Positions 9,469-21,289 of a stretch of DNA of 64,000 bases are shown here, one piece after another. The translations under genes and the position numbers were made by a program. Each line of letters opens with the position of its first letter. Positions within the stretch are counted from its first letter, which is position 1. The notes below the pieces were generated by a model. That model made no database searches. It was not told the origin of the DNA and was given only the letters and a program-made list of their open reading frames with translations. Where the stretch lies: NCBI RefSeq assembly GCF_001659605.2, contig NC_035161.2, positions 27,761,691-27,825,690 on the forward strand, in the 5' to 3' direction. Origin of the DNA: Manihot esculenta (Eukaryota > Streptophyta > Magnoliopsida > Malpighiales > Euphorbiaceae).

Positions 9469-12400
9469 ATGGCGGCAGAGACTCTGAGATTAACGGGTTC
9501 TGCTTCATATTCACTCTGTACCTTCAATGGGTCTACAAGGGGAGCTAACTCTTCTTCAACCCCAATTCGGTTTCTGGGTCTCCCTCCTCGAGCTTCAGTC
9601 TCTCCTTCAATCTCTTCGTCGCTTTCTCATTTTATGGGAGGCATGCGTTTTGGCTCACAGTTGTCGAAGGTTTCCATTTCATGTAGACAGCAACAGAGGA
9701 GGAGAAACTTCTCTGTCTTTGCCTTGGCCGCTGAGGGTCTCTCTTTCTCTATATTTTTCAATTTTGTTTATTTACTACTGCTTTTGCTGAATTTCTTTCT
9801 TTTCATGCCATTTCTGGTTTACCATTTTGTTCAGCTTGCAGTATTTGCGCTATTTGCGATGTTGAAGGAATCTTAAGTGAAACACTTGTTTGATGCCTGT
9901 TTTTAATATGGGGAAGTTTAAATTTGAAATTGATTGATTCATTTCTTTTATTTGTTTATGTGCATTTTACTTGATGATATTCTAAAGTTTAGATTTTATT
10001 AGCTGATGGGATAGAGTAATCAGTTGCATATTCATCCATAATTTGGCTGCTTATGGTACAATTTTACTTTTAGTTGGCGAAATGATAATGATATTGGGCT
10101 GGAAAGTTGGTTTGGAGGGTATAATTTGAGAGTGCAAACTATACTTCTAGTGCTCAAGTTGTCTGCTTTATTATCTTTTCTTCAAACATAAGCAGTCCAT
10201 CCTTATCCTGTATGATTAAAATAGCCTTTCATGTCCTTAAATTGTTAGTCATTAACAACAATAAATACATGGTACTAAGAATAAACACATGGTACTCGGT
10301 CACATAATTGTCCTACTTGAAAACATAGGGTGACTGCTCTACTGAGCATCCTTGCTTCTAGAGCTTTATAACTTTTGAGTGATTTCTTGCAGACTCTTGT
10401 TAATGAGAGATGATCCTTCTTTTTTTTGTTCGCTTAACATTTGTAAGTGCCTTACGCTGTCAATAACTGTTCTGTTTCTTCCGTGTTAGTTAACATGTTC
10501 TCTTTCTTCTCGCTTTCCAGAGGCAAAGCGTGCGGTACCATTGAAAGATTACCGCAACATTGGAATTATGGCTCACATAGATGCAGGAAAGACTACTACA
10601 ACTGAACGGATACTGTACTACACAGGAAGAAACTATAAAATAGGTGAAGTACATGAAGGAACAGCTACAATGGACTGGATGGAGCAAGAACAAGAAAGAG
10701 GAATTACCATTACTTCTGCTGCAACTACCACATTCTGGAATAAACACCGGATCAACATTATTGATACTCCTGGCCATGTTGATTTCACACTTGAAGTGGA
10801 ACGAGCGCTCAGGGTTTTGGATGGTGCTATCTGCCTATTTGACAGTGTAGCTGGTGTGGAACCACAGTCTGAAACTGTGTGGAGGCAAGCTGATAAATAT
10901 GGAGTACCAAGAATTTGCTTTGTAAATAAGATGGATCGCCTTGGAGCAAACTTCTTTAGAACGAGAGACATGATAATAACAAACTTGGGTGCCAAACCTC
11001 TTGTTCTTCAAATTCCAGTTGGTTCAGAAGACAATTTTCAAGGGGTTGTTGATCTTGTAAAAATGAAAGCTATAATTTGGTCAGGAGAAGAACTAGGTGC
11101 GAAGTTTGTATATGATGATATTCCAGTGGATCTTGAAGACTTGGCTCAAGAATATCGAGCATTGTTGATAGAGAATATAGTTGAGTTGGATGATGATGCT
11201 ATGGAGAAATATCTAGAAGGAGTTGAACCTGATGAGGAAATTATAAAAAAATTGATTAGGAAGGGCACAATTGCCAGCAGTTTTGTGCCAGTTTTATGTG
11301 GGTCTGCTTTTAAAAATAAGGGTGTTCAGCCATTGCTTGATGCTGTTGTTGATTATTTACCTTCTCCTCTTGACTTGCCAGCTATGAAGGGGACTGATCC
11401 TGAGAACCCAGAAGTAACAATTGAAAGGACTGCAAGTGACGATGAACCATTTTCTGGACTAGCTTTCAAGATCATGAGTGATCCATTTGTAGGATCCCTC
11501 ACATTTGTGCGAGTTTATGCAGGGAAGCTAGCTGCAGGATCTTATGTACTGAATGCAAACAAAGGAAAGAAGGAGAGAATCGGAAGACTGCTAGAAATGC
11601 ATGCCAACAGTAGGGAGGATGTTAAGTTAGCGTTAACTGGTGATATTATTGCTCTGGCAGGTCTAAAAGATACCATAACTGGTGAAACACTCTGTGATCC
11701 TGATAATCCTATTGTGCTTGAACGTATGGACTTCCCTGATCCCGTGATCAAGGTTGCAATTGAACCCAAGACCAAGGCTGATGTTGATAAGATGGCTACT
11801 GGCTTGATCAAACTTGCTCAGGAGGACCCTTCTTTTCATTTCTCAAGAGATGAAGAAATCAACCAGACTGTTATTGAAGGAATGGGGGAACTGCATCTTG
11901 AGATTATTGTGGATCGCCTAAAAAGAGAATTTAAGGTTTGTTTCTGCCCTTCACAGCCCCTTTAAAATTTAATCTTACATGTTCATGCGCTTAATTTTAA
12001 ACTTCCTCTCCATCGTACGGTGCTTAAACCTTAATTATCTCTTTGTTTAGCATGAATAATTTGATAATTTTCTTATTAACACATGCATTTTTATCTATAC
12101 AGGTATAATATGTTAGTTTACAATTTTTCTTTTTCTTTTTCATTCTGCCAACCTTTTCTACACTCGTTTGGGGAAGAAACTGCACTTATGTGATCCTCTG
12201 TGTAGAAGGGGTACTTTTGACAAACAGTAATTACTTTCTTTTCCAAGAGAAATTCAATGGTTCTTAGATTTTGAAGTTCTGCAAAGAAACAAATATCTTT
12301 AGATTGCTGATTTGTATCAATTACATGAATTGTTTTACTCAAATAGGTGGAGGCTAATGTTGGCGCACCCCAAGTAAACTACCGAGAAAGCATTTCCAAA

Positions 12401-13131
12401 GTTTCAGAAGTGAAGTATGTGCATAAAAAACAGTCTGGTGGACAAGGACAGTTTGCAGATATAACTGTTCGGTTTGAACCTATGGAGCCAGGTAGTGGAT
12501 ATGAGTTCAAAAGTGAAATCAAGGGAGGTGCAGTGCCGAAAGAATATATTCCTGGGGTGATGAAAGGAATGGAAGAGTGCATGAGTAATGGAGTGCTTGC
12601 AGGTTACCCTGTTGTGGATGTACGCGCTGTGTTGGTAGACGGTTCTTACCACGACGTGGATTCAAGTGTTTTGGCATTTCAACTGGCAGCTAGGGGAGCA
12701 TTCCGAGAAGGCATGAAGAGAGCCGGCCCAAAGATGCTAGAACCCATAATGAAAGTTGAAGTGGTGACACCTGAAGAACATTTGGGAGATGTTATTGGTG
12801 ATCTCAACTCTAGGAGAGGTCAGATTAACAGCTTTGGCGACAAACCTGGCGGCCTAAAGGTATGTTAATGTTATGCAAATGGTCTTTTATTTCTTCAATT
12901 ACTCGAAGGATTGCGCAACTCTAGCTGCAAAGATTATTGAGAGGATGGTTTGGATTAATACAGGTGGTTGATGCTCTTGTTCCACTGGCAGAGATGTTTC
13001 AATATGTGAGTACGCTTAGAGGAATGACGAAAGGTCGAGCATCGTATACTATGCAATTAGCTAAGTTTGATGTTGTCCCTCAACACATTCAGAACCAGCT
13101 TGCTTCAAAGGAGCAAGAAGTTGCTGCTTGA
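9469..13131 (+). CDS. SCO1: Chloroplast translation elongation factor G (cpEF-G, SCO1 type)
   Basis: Four exons: 9469-9736, 10521-11935, 12347-12859 and 12964-13131. All junctions are GT-AG and the frame is maintained, giving 787 aa, close to the usual length for plant cpEF-G. Residues 1 to about 85 are a Ser/Arg-rich chloroplast transit peptide. The mature part is a bacterial-type EF-G. The GTPase motifs are G1 '[12 protein letters not shown]', G3 'DTPGH' and G4 'NKMD', with switch-I text 'ERGITITSA'. Domain II carries 'FVRVYAGKL', and domains III-V run through exons 2-4, ending '[11 protein letters not shown]'. It drives GTP-dependent translocation of plastid ribosomes; loss of the Arabidopsis orthologue SCO1 gives pale cotyledons. 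Introns are 784, 411 and 104 bp. The ATG sits in 'aaaatggcg'. All key residues are present. Mitochondrial EF-G is excluded by the closer match to SCO1 and by the transit peptide. Confidence 0.95.
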
Positions 13132-13293
13132 TTCCCTGGAGGAGGTTTTGAACTTTGTCAGATTGATTCAAGGAACCAGTTTTGTTGTCATGTATAAATG
13201 CAGACAAATTTAGTGAAGAAACACTGTTATACCATTGAACATCAAACCTAAGATTGTTGAATATGTGAGGGTACGGGTAAGACGGGAAGAACA

Positions 13294-13299
13294 AATAAA
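13294..13299 (+). terminator. Putative polyadenylation signal of EF-G
   Basis: AATAAA lies 163 nt after the stop codon in a T-rich context, a plausible plant near-upstream element. Motif only. Confidence 0.35.
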
Positions 13300-14329
13300 T
13301 GTTGGAAAATTTTTTTTATTTATTTATTATTATTATTTTTTAAAATTTTTGGTACATCGGATCTCGGGAGCATGTCCTTCGCAAGTGTGTATGTTGCATC
13401 GGATAGCCCCATTTGAAAAATGATTATTTTTATTGATGAAACTTTCATCCCAAAAATAAAATAAAATAAAAAAGCCAAATTATTTTTTTTTCTAAAAAAA
13501 AAAAAAACTAAACCCTTAAGCGCTCTAATTAATTATGGTCAGTTTTTTTTTAAAAAAAAAATTTGTCAATATTTTTAATATAATTTTAAAAGTTTTTGTA
13601 AATTATACCATTTCTTTAAGAATATAAACCATTTCAATTTTTATCAATTATTCTTACATTTTCAATTTTAAAATAAAATTTCAATTACTTAACATAATAA
13701 AAAGTAGTATTTATTTTACTTATTTTAAACTGATATATATTTTATTTAGTATAATAACAAAAGAAAATTTCTTCTCTTACTCCCAATATTTTTTTCAAAA
13801 TAATTTTGTATGAATTTATTTATGAAAATATATAAATTTCTTACTTTGCAAAAATTAGTTATTAATATAAAATTGATGGTAATAATAGTAACCATTATAT
13901 ATTTTAGCATTATATGTAATTAATAATTAACATATGTTTGAGCATGTATTTGCAAAATATTTTTTATAGAAATTATTTTTTATGAGTAATGTTTTCAATT
14001 TAAAATGCTTTTTAATAAAATAATTAAATTTCTATTTTTTAGTTTTCATTAACAAATCTATATATGTGTACAATAAGATTTTAGAATGTAGAAAATAATT
14101 TAAAAAATCATTATTAAAAATGATTTATTTTTTTATTAAAAAATATTTTTCATTAATTAATTTAAATTATTTTTTACTAAAGAAATATTTTATGTTAATC
14201 AATTTTCTTAAATGTTCGAAAGGTAGAAAATGTTGTGTATATATATTATCAAATAAAAAAATGACTTAAAAAATACTACTATCAAATAATTTATTTTATC
14301 GATGCAAATAGTATTATATTTAAAAAATT
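13300..14329. other. AT-rich intergenic DNA
   Basis: Long A/T-rich region between EF-G and the sequence downstream of HOP. No coding sequence, RNA gene or clear transposon ends were found. Confidence 0.5.
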
Positions 14330-15650
14330 TAGCAGACTTACAATCAAAGAGAAGTCAGAACAACAAATAGAAAATCTTAGCCTAATATAAACACAACAAA
14401 TTTTTGAGAGTCAAACCCAACCCAAAAGGAAACAATGGACACACTGCACCGACTTTGCTGCACCAACTATCGACCCTGAAGGTAGCCAAAGAGCACACCA
14501 ACTACAAAGGCCACACACATAGCTACCAGACCAAGACGATCGAACCCAAACAGCAAGCTAACCCCAAGAACTAGAGCAGCAAACTGAATCATCGAACCTC
14601 CATGTTTATCGCCATCAGTTATTGGAAAAAGGGCTAACCCATAACAATTCCAATTTATTAGTCTAGAGCTACTTAAAGGAACTATACACCGTAGTCTAGC
14701 GTTGATAATCACTGATCCACCACATCTCCGAAGAGTACAGACAAGGCCAAGGATGAAATAAGAGGAAACAAAAACACCCAACCTTAGAAATCAAAACACC
14801 AGTAAACCACCCAAGAAAAAACCAAGAAAACAAAACCTGAAAAATATATACAGTGGAGCGTCTTCTGCCAGCCTCCCCTCCTTTAATGTAATATAGGTAA
14901 AGTTTAGTCTTTCACATCAAAATATCGTAACATATCGTACAAATGACTGAAAGAACACTAAAGACAGTTCTAAATTAAAAATCACAAAGAAAGAAAAATT
15001 TTATAATATCACGCATAACAAGTTTTGTATGATATTAATAATGATAATTTACATGCAAGTCTATCATGATTAATATTTAATATTTAATAATAGTGTTCTT
15101 CACAGAGAACATCGCACCACCAAAACCAGGAACTTCATTGATCCACCTGTGGGCAGGAATCTCAGAGTCATCTTTCTCAAGCTGTAGAAAACGAAAAGCT
15201 CAACAGGAGTCGCAGCGTCGCTCGTGAGACTGAACGCAACCTAGAAGCATTTATAACGTTCCTATATATACTTTGACCAATAATTCAAAAAATATCTCAA
15301 CCGTTACACGCACAAAGCTCGTCTCAAGCAAACCATGGTCGACAAGAACCTCGAGAAACACAAATACCAACGGCAATACAAATACGCCCAACCAAAACTA
15401 ACCGCTAAGCTCTGACTCCAGTCAACCCGCTCGTAAGGGCTGACTCGAGGAGCCTTAAGAATCAAACTGAAGACAAAACCCTCACCAGTCAAAGTTTGCC
15501 TCTGCCAGTTGCAGTGAAAACTCTTGGAAGCGCACCAGGACTAATTCGCCATTCATCAGCATCGACCCCAAAAAATTAATCTATATCCAAATGTAACTCT
15601 AGCGAAAATTGTGAAAACGCCCAAATTTGAGCGACGGTCGCAGAACACAG
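14330..15650 (-). other. Unassigned, more GC-rich block, possibly a decayed retroelement
   Basis: Base composition rises at 14390-14830 and again at 15100-15600, unlike the surrounding A/T-rich DNA. The minus strand has a 104-codon open frame (14467-14781) with hydrophobic stretches, and a 62-codon one (15304-15492). Neither resembles a family I know. The look recalls retroposon remnants, but no domain supports this. It lies 3' of the HOP gene and could include part of its 3' flank. Confidence 0.25.
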
Positions 15651-15937
15651 CCATATCACTAAATTTAACAGGCTGGACTAACTAATAAAGATGCACTAAA
15701 ATTGCACGAGGAACTTAATTTTAATGCACAAACACGGATACTCTCCACAATCAATTTTAAAAATATAGGGAGAGGGGGGCAGAGAGAGAGAACTAAAGGA
15801 GAATATTTTAACAAAAAGAAACGACTCAAAATTTCTCCCAAACTTCAATCAGTTTTTATCAAAACATCCACACAGGAGATTACAATTCAATGATGAAAAC
15901 GCTGCACCATAAAGAAATCGATTCTTTACTCTCAACT

Positions 15938-18900
15938 CTATCTGATCTGGACTATTCCAGCATTGACAAGCTTCTGAATCTTATTCATCACCATGGGGTT
16001 CTTCATGTGCTCCTGGGCTGCCTTGGGATTTTCTTGGAAGTCTACCAACACCTGCAAAATTCACCCAGTAACATCACCACGCAAAAAATAAACCATTTGG
16101 GATTACCAATTTCAGGCATTGATAAATGTACAAAAAAATATGATACTTATGAATCCTTACCTGTCTCATGACAGGATCTGATAGAATGTTCTGAATCTCT
16201 GGATCCTGCATTGCCTTGGCCTGCAAGACAGAAACCAAATTTAGGCCATGCTCCATTATGCGCTCAAACTTGCATGTAACAAAAACCAATTCCCAGGCGT
16301 AATCTATCTGAAAAAATTTTTTTAAAAAAAAGCCATAAAAAGACTAACCTGTCTCTCTTTCAATTCCTCTGGGCTTAGATCACCACGGCTTGCCTTGTTA
16401 AGTTGTTCCACACATCTGCAAAGTAATTAAGAGCATTATTTAACATTTTCAACAACCATTTTTAAAAAAAAGAGGATGTATAAATCAATTTAAACATGGT
16501 ATGTCACATACCTTCTCACACCATCAAGCAGTTCCTGGTTCTGAGGATCATGTCTAAGTCCTTCCTGGTATGTTTCCAAAGCTTTATCGTACTCTTTCAT
16601 GAAAAACTGGACAGCACCTTTTCTTGTATAACCCTTTGAAAAAGTTGGATCAAGCTCAATACACTTCTCTGCATCCTTTAATCCCTCAGGTAAAGCCCCC
16701 AATTTAGTGTAACATGCAGCTCTATTACTGTATGCCTGAAAGAAGCAATTATCAAGGGGTAATATATTTATAAGTCAATTAGCAGAATTATCACATTCAA
16801 TAAAACGAAGAACCTCTAGTCCAGAGTTTTACTTTAGGATCTTTGGGGTTTCTTCTTAAAGATTCTGTATAATGCTTCACAGCCTCTGGATACTTTTGTT
16901 GCTTGAAATATTCATTGCCTGCAAACATATGATACCACCAGACAGAATTAAATGCAAGCACGGATAAAATTGATTGAGTACAGAGAGAAAGCAAAAAAAT
17001 TGTGTGCAAACGAGGATCTTGCATGTTTATGTACGGGTGATATTATTTTCTTTGTTCTAGAGGTCAGAGGAGAGTGGAGGATAGGCAAGGAAAACTGAAG
17101 GGACCATTTACAATTTACAAAAGATTTAATATAAAAAACATGATGGTAAGTAATAAAAGCAGCCAAATTTAGACATCGAGAGGTACCTTTCTCACGCTCT
17201 TCATCAGCCAACTTCGGATCAAAGTATTCTTGTTGCTCAAGTTCCTTCTTTATTCTCTCTGCATCATTAAGTTTCTTCAGCGTGTCTGGGTTGCGATGCT
17301 CAGTGAGGGCCTTCTGGAATGTCTCAATGGCAATATCATAATCTTTTGAGCATTTTGCCATTTTCACCAAGGCAGTCCCCTTCCTTGTCAAAGCTCTTGC
17401 TATCATCTTGAAGTCTGATCTAAGTTCCCTACCCCTCTCAACAGCTTTATCACAGTCTTTTATGCATTCCTCAAACTAAAATTGCAGCAATTGGATCAGA
17501 AGAGGATTTATAATTTGATGAATAAATATAATAACCGTAAGTGTCATCCAATGCAAAAATATATAAAAAATATTGCAATAGGAAACACATAAGTGTAAGT
17601 GCTCTTTGTTTAGTTAAATCAATTTTTATTTGGGCCCATAATACTTGGGGAAGAAATTATATGCTTTTGAAATACAGATGCAACCATAGAATTCAAAGCA
17701 GTAAAAGGTAAGTTTTAAAGAAATGTGATTAGGCAGTTGTTTGTGAGAATAAATAAGAAAGGACCAACCAGAATTGTTTGATCATGTCCCATGTAGACTA
17801 TCAAATGCTCTGGTACACAAGTGTGAATAAGTGATGGAAGGAGTGGGAGTTAAAAGAAAAGTCCAAATAGCAACAAAAAATTTATAATTTTAAGATAATA
17901 ATGTGAAATTGATTTCAAAAAGAACTGAGATAGCCTGGTAAACAAACAATCTATGTAGCCAACTAAAATTAGTTCAAGATGAGGATTAATTGTTATTTTG
18001 GAATAGGCATTTGACTTGCATAAAGATTAGTGCTTTTATTTCACTGGAAGTTGTTTGAATGTATTTGCAAAGAACCATGACCAAAGTAGCCAACAAAATT
18101 AAACTCCATACTGAACAACACATTGATTTTCTTCAATAAACCGACAAATTAAAGTTTCCCCAAAAAAAAAAAAAAGATGAGAGGGATCAAGATATTCAAG
18201 TAGCATATCAAATTCCCAATGTTCCGATTTGAAATCTTGTACTCTACATCACAAGCACAATATCTTACACTGCCCGATGATTTGTTGTTAGGATCCTAAA
18301 AGACGTTTTAATGAATAGGTGCATCACTTAGACTAACATGATAGAAAACCACTGCTAAAAACTTGGCCAAAATTATGGGCTTGTTAATGAAACATGAATG
18401 CCACGCAACCCAAAAGGCTTTGCAAGATGAAAGCTCTACATATGTAGAAAAAGAATCTTATCTGATAGCGACATTGAAACTTTATGGGACGTATAATGCC
18501 ATTAACAAAAATTGCAAATGTGTACTGATTAAGCAGCAAATTATAAATTGGCCCACGTATTACAACCAACGTCTGCGTCCAAAGAACAAGGATCCGATCC
18601 CTGTACCTTTTCTCTCTACAAAAAGGGTGCATTAGTCTGTCTAAGCAAATTTGAAATAACAAGCAAGGAATTTTCAAGACAGCATTACTGCTTGAAATAA
18701 AGCAAAACCCAGTTAAGTTCTAGATTAACAGTTTAACGCGAAGGAAATAGGAGCTGCAGCATAAGAAGCAAGAAATATACATGCAATTTCTAAATTCTCT
18801 AATGTACATATCTTTCAAGCAAAGCAAATATAAACAGCATAAAAAAATTCTGCTCAAGAAAATATAAACAAAATAAAATAAAACTAAACTAAACTAAAAT

Positions 18901-19808
18901 AAACAACTATGATTTACCTTGCTCATTTCAAGATAAACAGCAGCACGATTTGTCAAATATGAAATATCCTCATCGTCTAGCTCCATTGCCTTTGTGTAAT
19001 GCGCAATTGCAGTCTCGAAATCCTTTTTCTTATAAGCTTCATTCCCCAACTCCTTCTCTTTCACGGCTTGAGCTTTCCTCTCCTTCGCCTCTTTTTCCTC
19101 AGAAACCTCCATTGGCTCTGGCTCCGGCTCAGGAACCTTCTCCTCCTTTGCCGGCTCTGCCTTTCTCTCCTGCTTTGGAGGAGGCGACTCGGCCTCCGGC
19201 ACCTCCATATCTTCTCCAGCATTCGGTGCTCTGAATTTGATATTCAATAGGACCCCCAATGCTTGCATCACCCTCTGATCTTTCAAGTACATATTCAAAT
19301 TGTTAGGATTCTTCTGAATCTCCTGCATCATCTTGACAAAATCCGGTTGCTGCAGATACATCCTCGTAGTTGGATCAGCCGTCAATTTCGCCCACATCTC
19401 TGGCCCAGAGAACGCATCTCCAAAGGGATTCGGCGGCGGCGCGGCTCGCGACCTTGAAGCAGCGGCCTGAGCATCAGCCAAACCAGACTTCAATGCTTCA
19501 TTGTTGGGATCAATCTCGAGCCCTTTCTTATACGCTGCGATAGCATCCTGAATTTGGTTTAATCCTAGGTGGGCCGCGCCAAGGCGGGAGTATCCTTTAG
19601 ACCAGTCAGGCTTAATCTCGACGGTCTTCTTCGCATCAGCTAAAGCGTCAGCGTAGTTGTGGAGCGAGGCAAGAGCTGCAGATCGGTTAGAGTAGAGGAC
19701 ATGGTTAGAGGGGGCAAGCGAGATAGCTTCAGTGAAGTGTTTGACGGCGCCGGCATAATCTCCGGCTGAGAACGCGGCGTTGCCTTTGGCTTTGGCTTCT
19801 TCGGCCAT
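15938..19808 (-). CDS. HOP: Hsp70-Hsp90 organizing protein (HOP / STI1 co-chaperone)
   Basis: Seven exons on the minus strand: 19808-18918, 17475-17187, 16918-16833, 16735-16512, 16415-16349, 16220-16161 and 16051-15938. All are GT-AG and in phase, giving 576 aa, the usual plant HOP length. Layout: TPR1 (about 1-110), a Gln/Asn-Pro-containing DP1 segment (about 130-190), a charged linker rich in PEPEP (about 205-240), TPR2A (about 243-365), TPR2B (about 388-500), and a C-terminal DP2/STI1 domain with 'DPEIQNILSDPVM' and 'NPMVMNKIQKLV'. HOP is a cytosolic scaffold: TPR1 and TPR2B take the EEVD tail of Hsp70, TPR2A takes MEEVD of Hsp90, and clients pass from one to the other. The first intron is 1442 bp. 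A heat-shock element and a TATA-like motif precede the start. No break or missing residue is seen. Confidence 0.95.
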
Positions 19809-19886
19809 GAACGGAAAGCTGAAGGCAGTAGATGGAGATTTGGAAGCGGTGATTAGAGAGAAATGACGATTAAGGGAATGGAGGGG

Positions 19887-19893
19887 TATTATA
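19887..19893 (-). promoter_or_regulatory. TATA-like motif of HOP
   Basis: The minus strand reads TATAATA about 80 bp upstream of the ATG at 19808, and about 50 bp downstream of the heat-shock element at 19943-19955. Position and order fit a heat-inducible promoter. Confidence 0.45.
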
Positions 19894-19927
19894 GGAAAGC
19901 AAGTTGAGGACGAGAGAATTCTGGCGA

Positions 19928-19955
19928 TTCCAGAAGAAGGTGTTCTGGAATGTTC
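19928..19955. promoter_or_regulatory. Heat-shock element upstream of HOP
   Basis: TTCnnGAAnnTTC is perfect at 19943-19955 (TTC-tg-GAA-tg-TTC), and a TTCnnGAA pair lies at 19928-19935. Three alternating nGAAn units are the minimal binding site for a heat-shock factor trimer. It sits about 120-147 bp upstream of the HOP start codon. HOP genes are known to be heat-inducible, so regulation by HSFs is a sound inference. Confidence 0.7.
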
Positions 19956-19989
19956 GTAGCATACGAGTGCATGGATTTCGCTCGTGCCT

Positions 19990-20400
19990 GTTGTGATAGA
20001 ATTTTACGGCGTTTGGCTATGGGAAGCGGTAAATTTTTTCGGTTAAATTCATATTCACATTTTGTATTTTAATATTTTTATTTGTTAAATAATAATAATT
20101 TTATAAATATTTAAATTTTAAAAAAATATTATTTTTAAATATAATTTTATTAAACTTATGATTTTAAATTCATATTAAAAATATTTTTTTAAATTCATAA
20201 CTTTAAAGTTATAGTTATAAGTATACTTTTTAAAGTTTAAATATTTAAAATAATATATTTTTAAAAAAATTTAAGTGCTTAAAATTAATATTTTTTAAAA
20301 TTTAAACGTTTATTAAATTATGATGAAAATTGAGGTATTTAAAAAGTTTATATATTTTTTATTAAATTTTTTTCAACAGTTTTTTTATTAAATTGAGGTA
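19990..20400. other. AT-rich intergenic DNA
   Basis: Low-complexity A/T DNA upstream of the HOP promoter. No feature recognised. Confidence 0.4.
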
Positions 20401-21181
20401 TTTTTTATTGATTTTTGTTGATTCGACTTTGTGTTCGGTTGTTGTTTTTATCTACTTCCTTATGTGATTGGCTTAGTCTCCCTTAGCCTTTTGATTTTGT
20501 TTAAGTTCTCTTGTTTCTCATCTCGTCTCTCTCGATTTTTCCCTTACCGAGATAGTCTAAAATTACTTTTACTTTTATTTTGTCATAATTTTTAATTTGT
20601 GTTTCACGTCTTTGTTGTTCATTGAAGGGAGTTGCATGTTGAATCGGTTGGAAGATTTTGAGGGCTTTCTTAATTCTAGCTTTAGGGTGGATCTCTTTGA
20701 AGAATGATGTTGACAACTTTAGGATTGCAGTGACTTATCCAGTGACTACCACTCCCTTTAATTGTCTCCAATTAAACTATATCGCGTCTCCATCCTCAAT
20801 TTGTTGTTATTGGTGTTTTCTTTGTCAATTTTGAAGACCAATTTATTTTTTTGCTCATGTTTTCTTTGCATTTGTTGTTGTCACTGCATTGGTGCTCACT
20901 TGATTATTCTAGTTCTATATTGTGTATTTCAGTGGTTGCAGTGCGGCATTGGTAACGTGGCAGTTTTGGCTATCATTTTTGTTGGATTTGGTTTGTTTGT
21001 TTGGTTTTTGAGTTGGTCTATTTGGTATTGGTTTGATCTCCTTTGGCTTAGTTTTTATTGGGCTTTTTATGTGGCCTTTTGTTTTGGATTAATCTTTGGT
21101 TCAATCTGAACCCTTCTTATGTACTTTAATTCTATGGGTTTTGTAAATGCAATATAATGTGTATTAATTGAAAAAAAAAAA
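20401..21181 (+). other. Possible retroposon 3' end with A tail
   Basis: A T-rich but non-repetitive sequence ends in a run of about 12 A at 21170-21181, preceded by 'gtaaatgcaatataatgtg'. A T-rich 115-codon frame at 20762-21109 gives a hydrophobic, low-complexity peptide without family resemblance. The A tail suggests a LINE 3' end or a retroposed transcript. No protein domain supports either. Confidence 0.25.
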
Positions 21182-21289
21182 CACTTATTTTGATTTATTC
21201 TATATTTTTTATTACAAATTGTATATCAAAAATTGTATTAACTCAATAATCTGAATAATGAGCAAATGGTCCAATATATCAAAAAATTG

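Noticed and set aside
9737..9876. Extension of EF-G exon 1 to a later stop
   Set aside because: A GT donor at 9737, an AG acceptor at 10520 and an intact frame into '[13 protein letters not shown]' show that this is intron.
14467..14781. 104-codon minus-strand frame with hydrophobic segments
   Set aside because: No family resemblance, and it lies in a block that looks like decayed retroelement. Kept only as unassigned DNA.
18363..18677. Open frames on both strands within HOP intron 1
   Set aside because: They overlap each other, lack family motifs, and lie between well-supported exons.
20762..21109. 115-codon hydrophobic open frame
   Set aside because: T-rich low-complexity sequence gives a Phe/Leu/Trp-rich peptide by composition. 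No conserved motif and no promoter.
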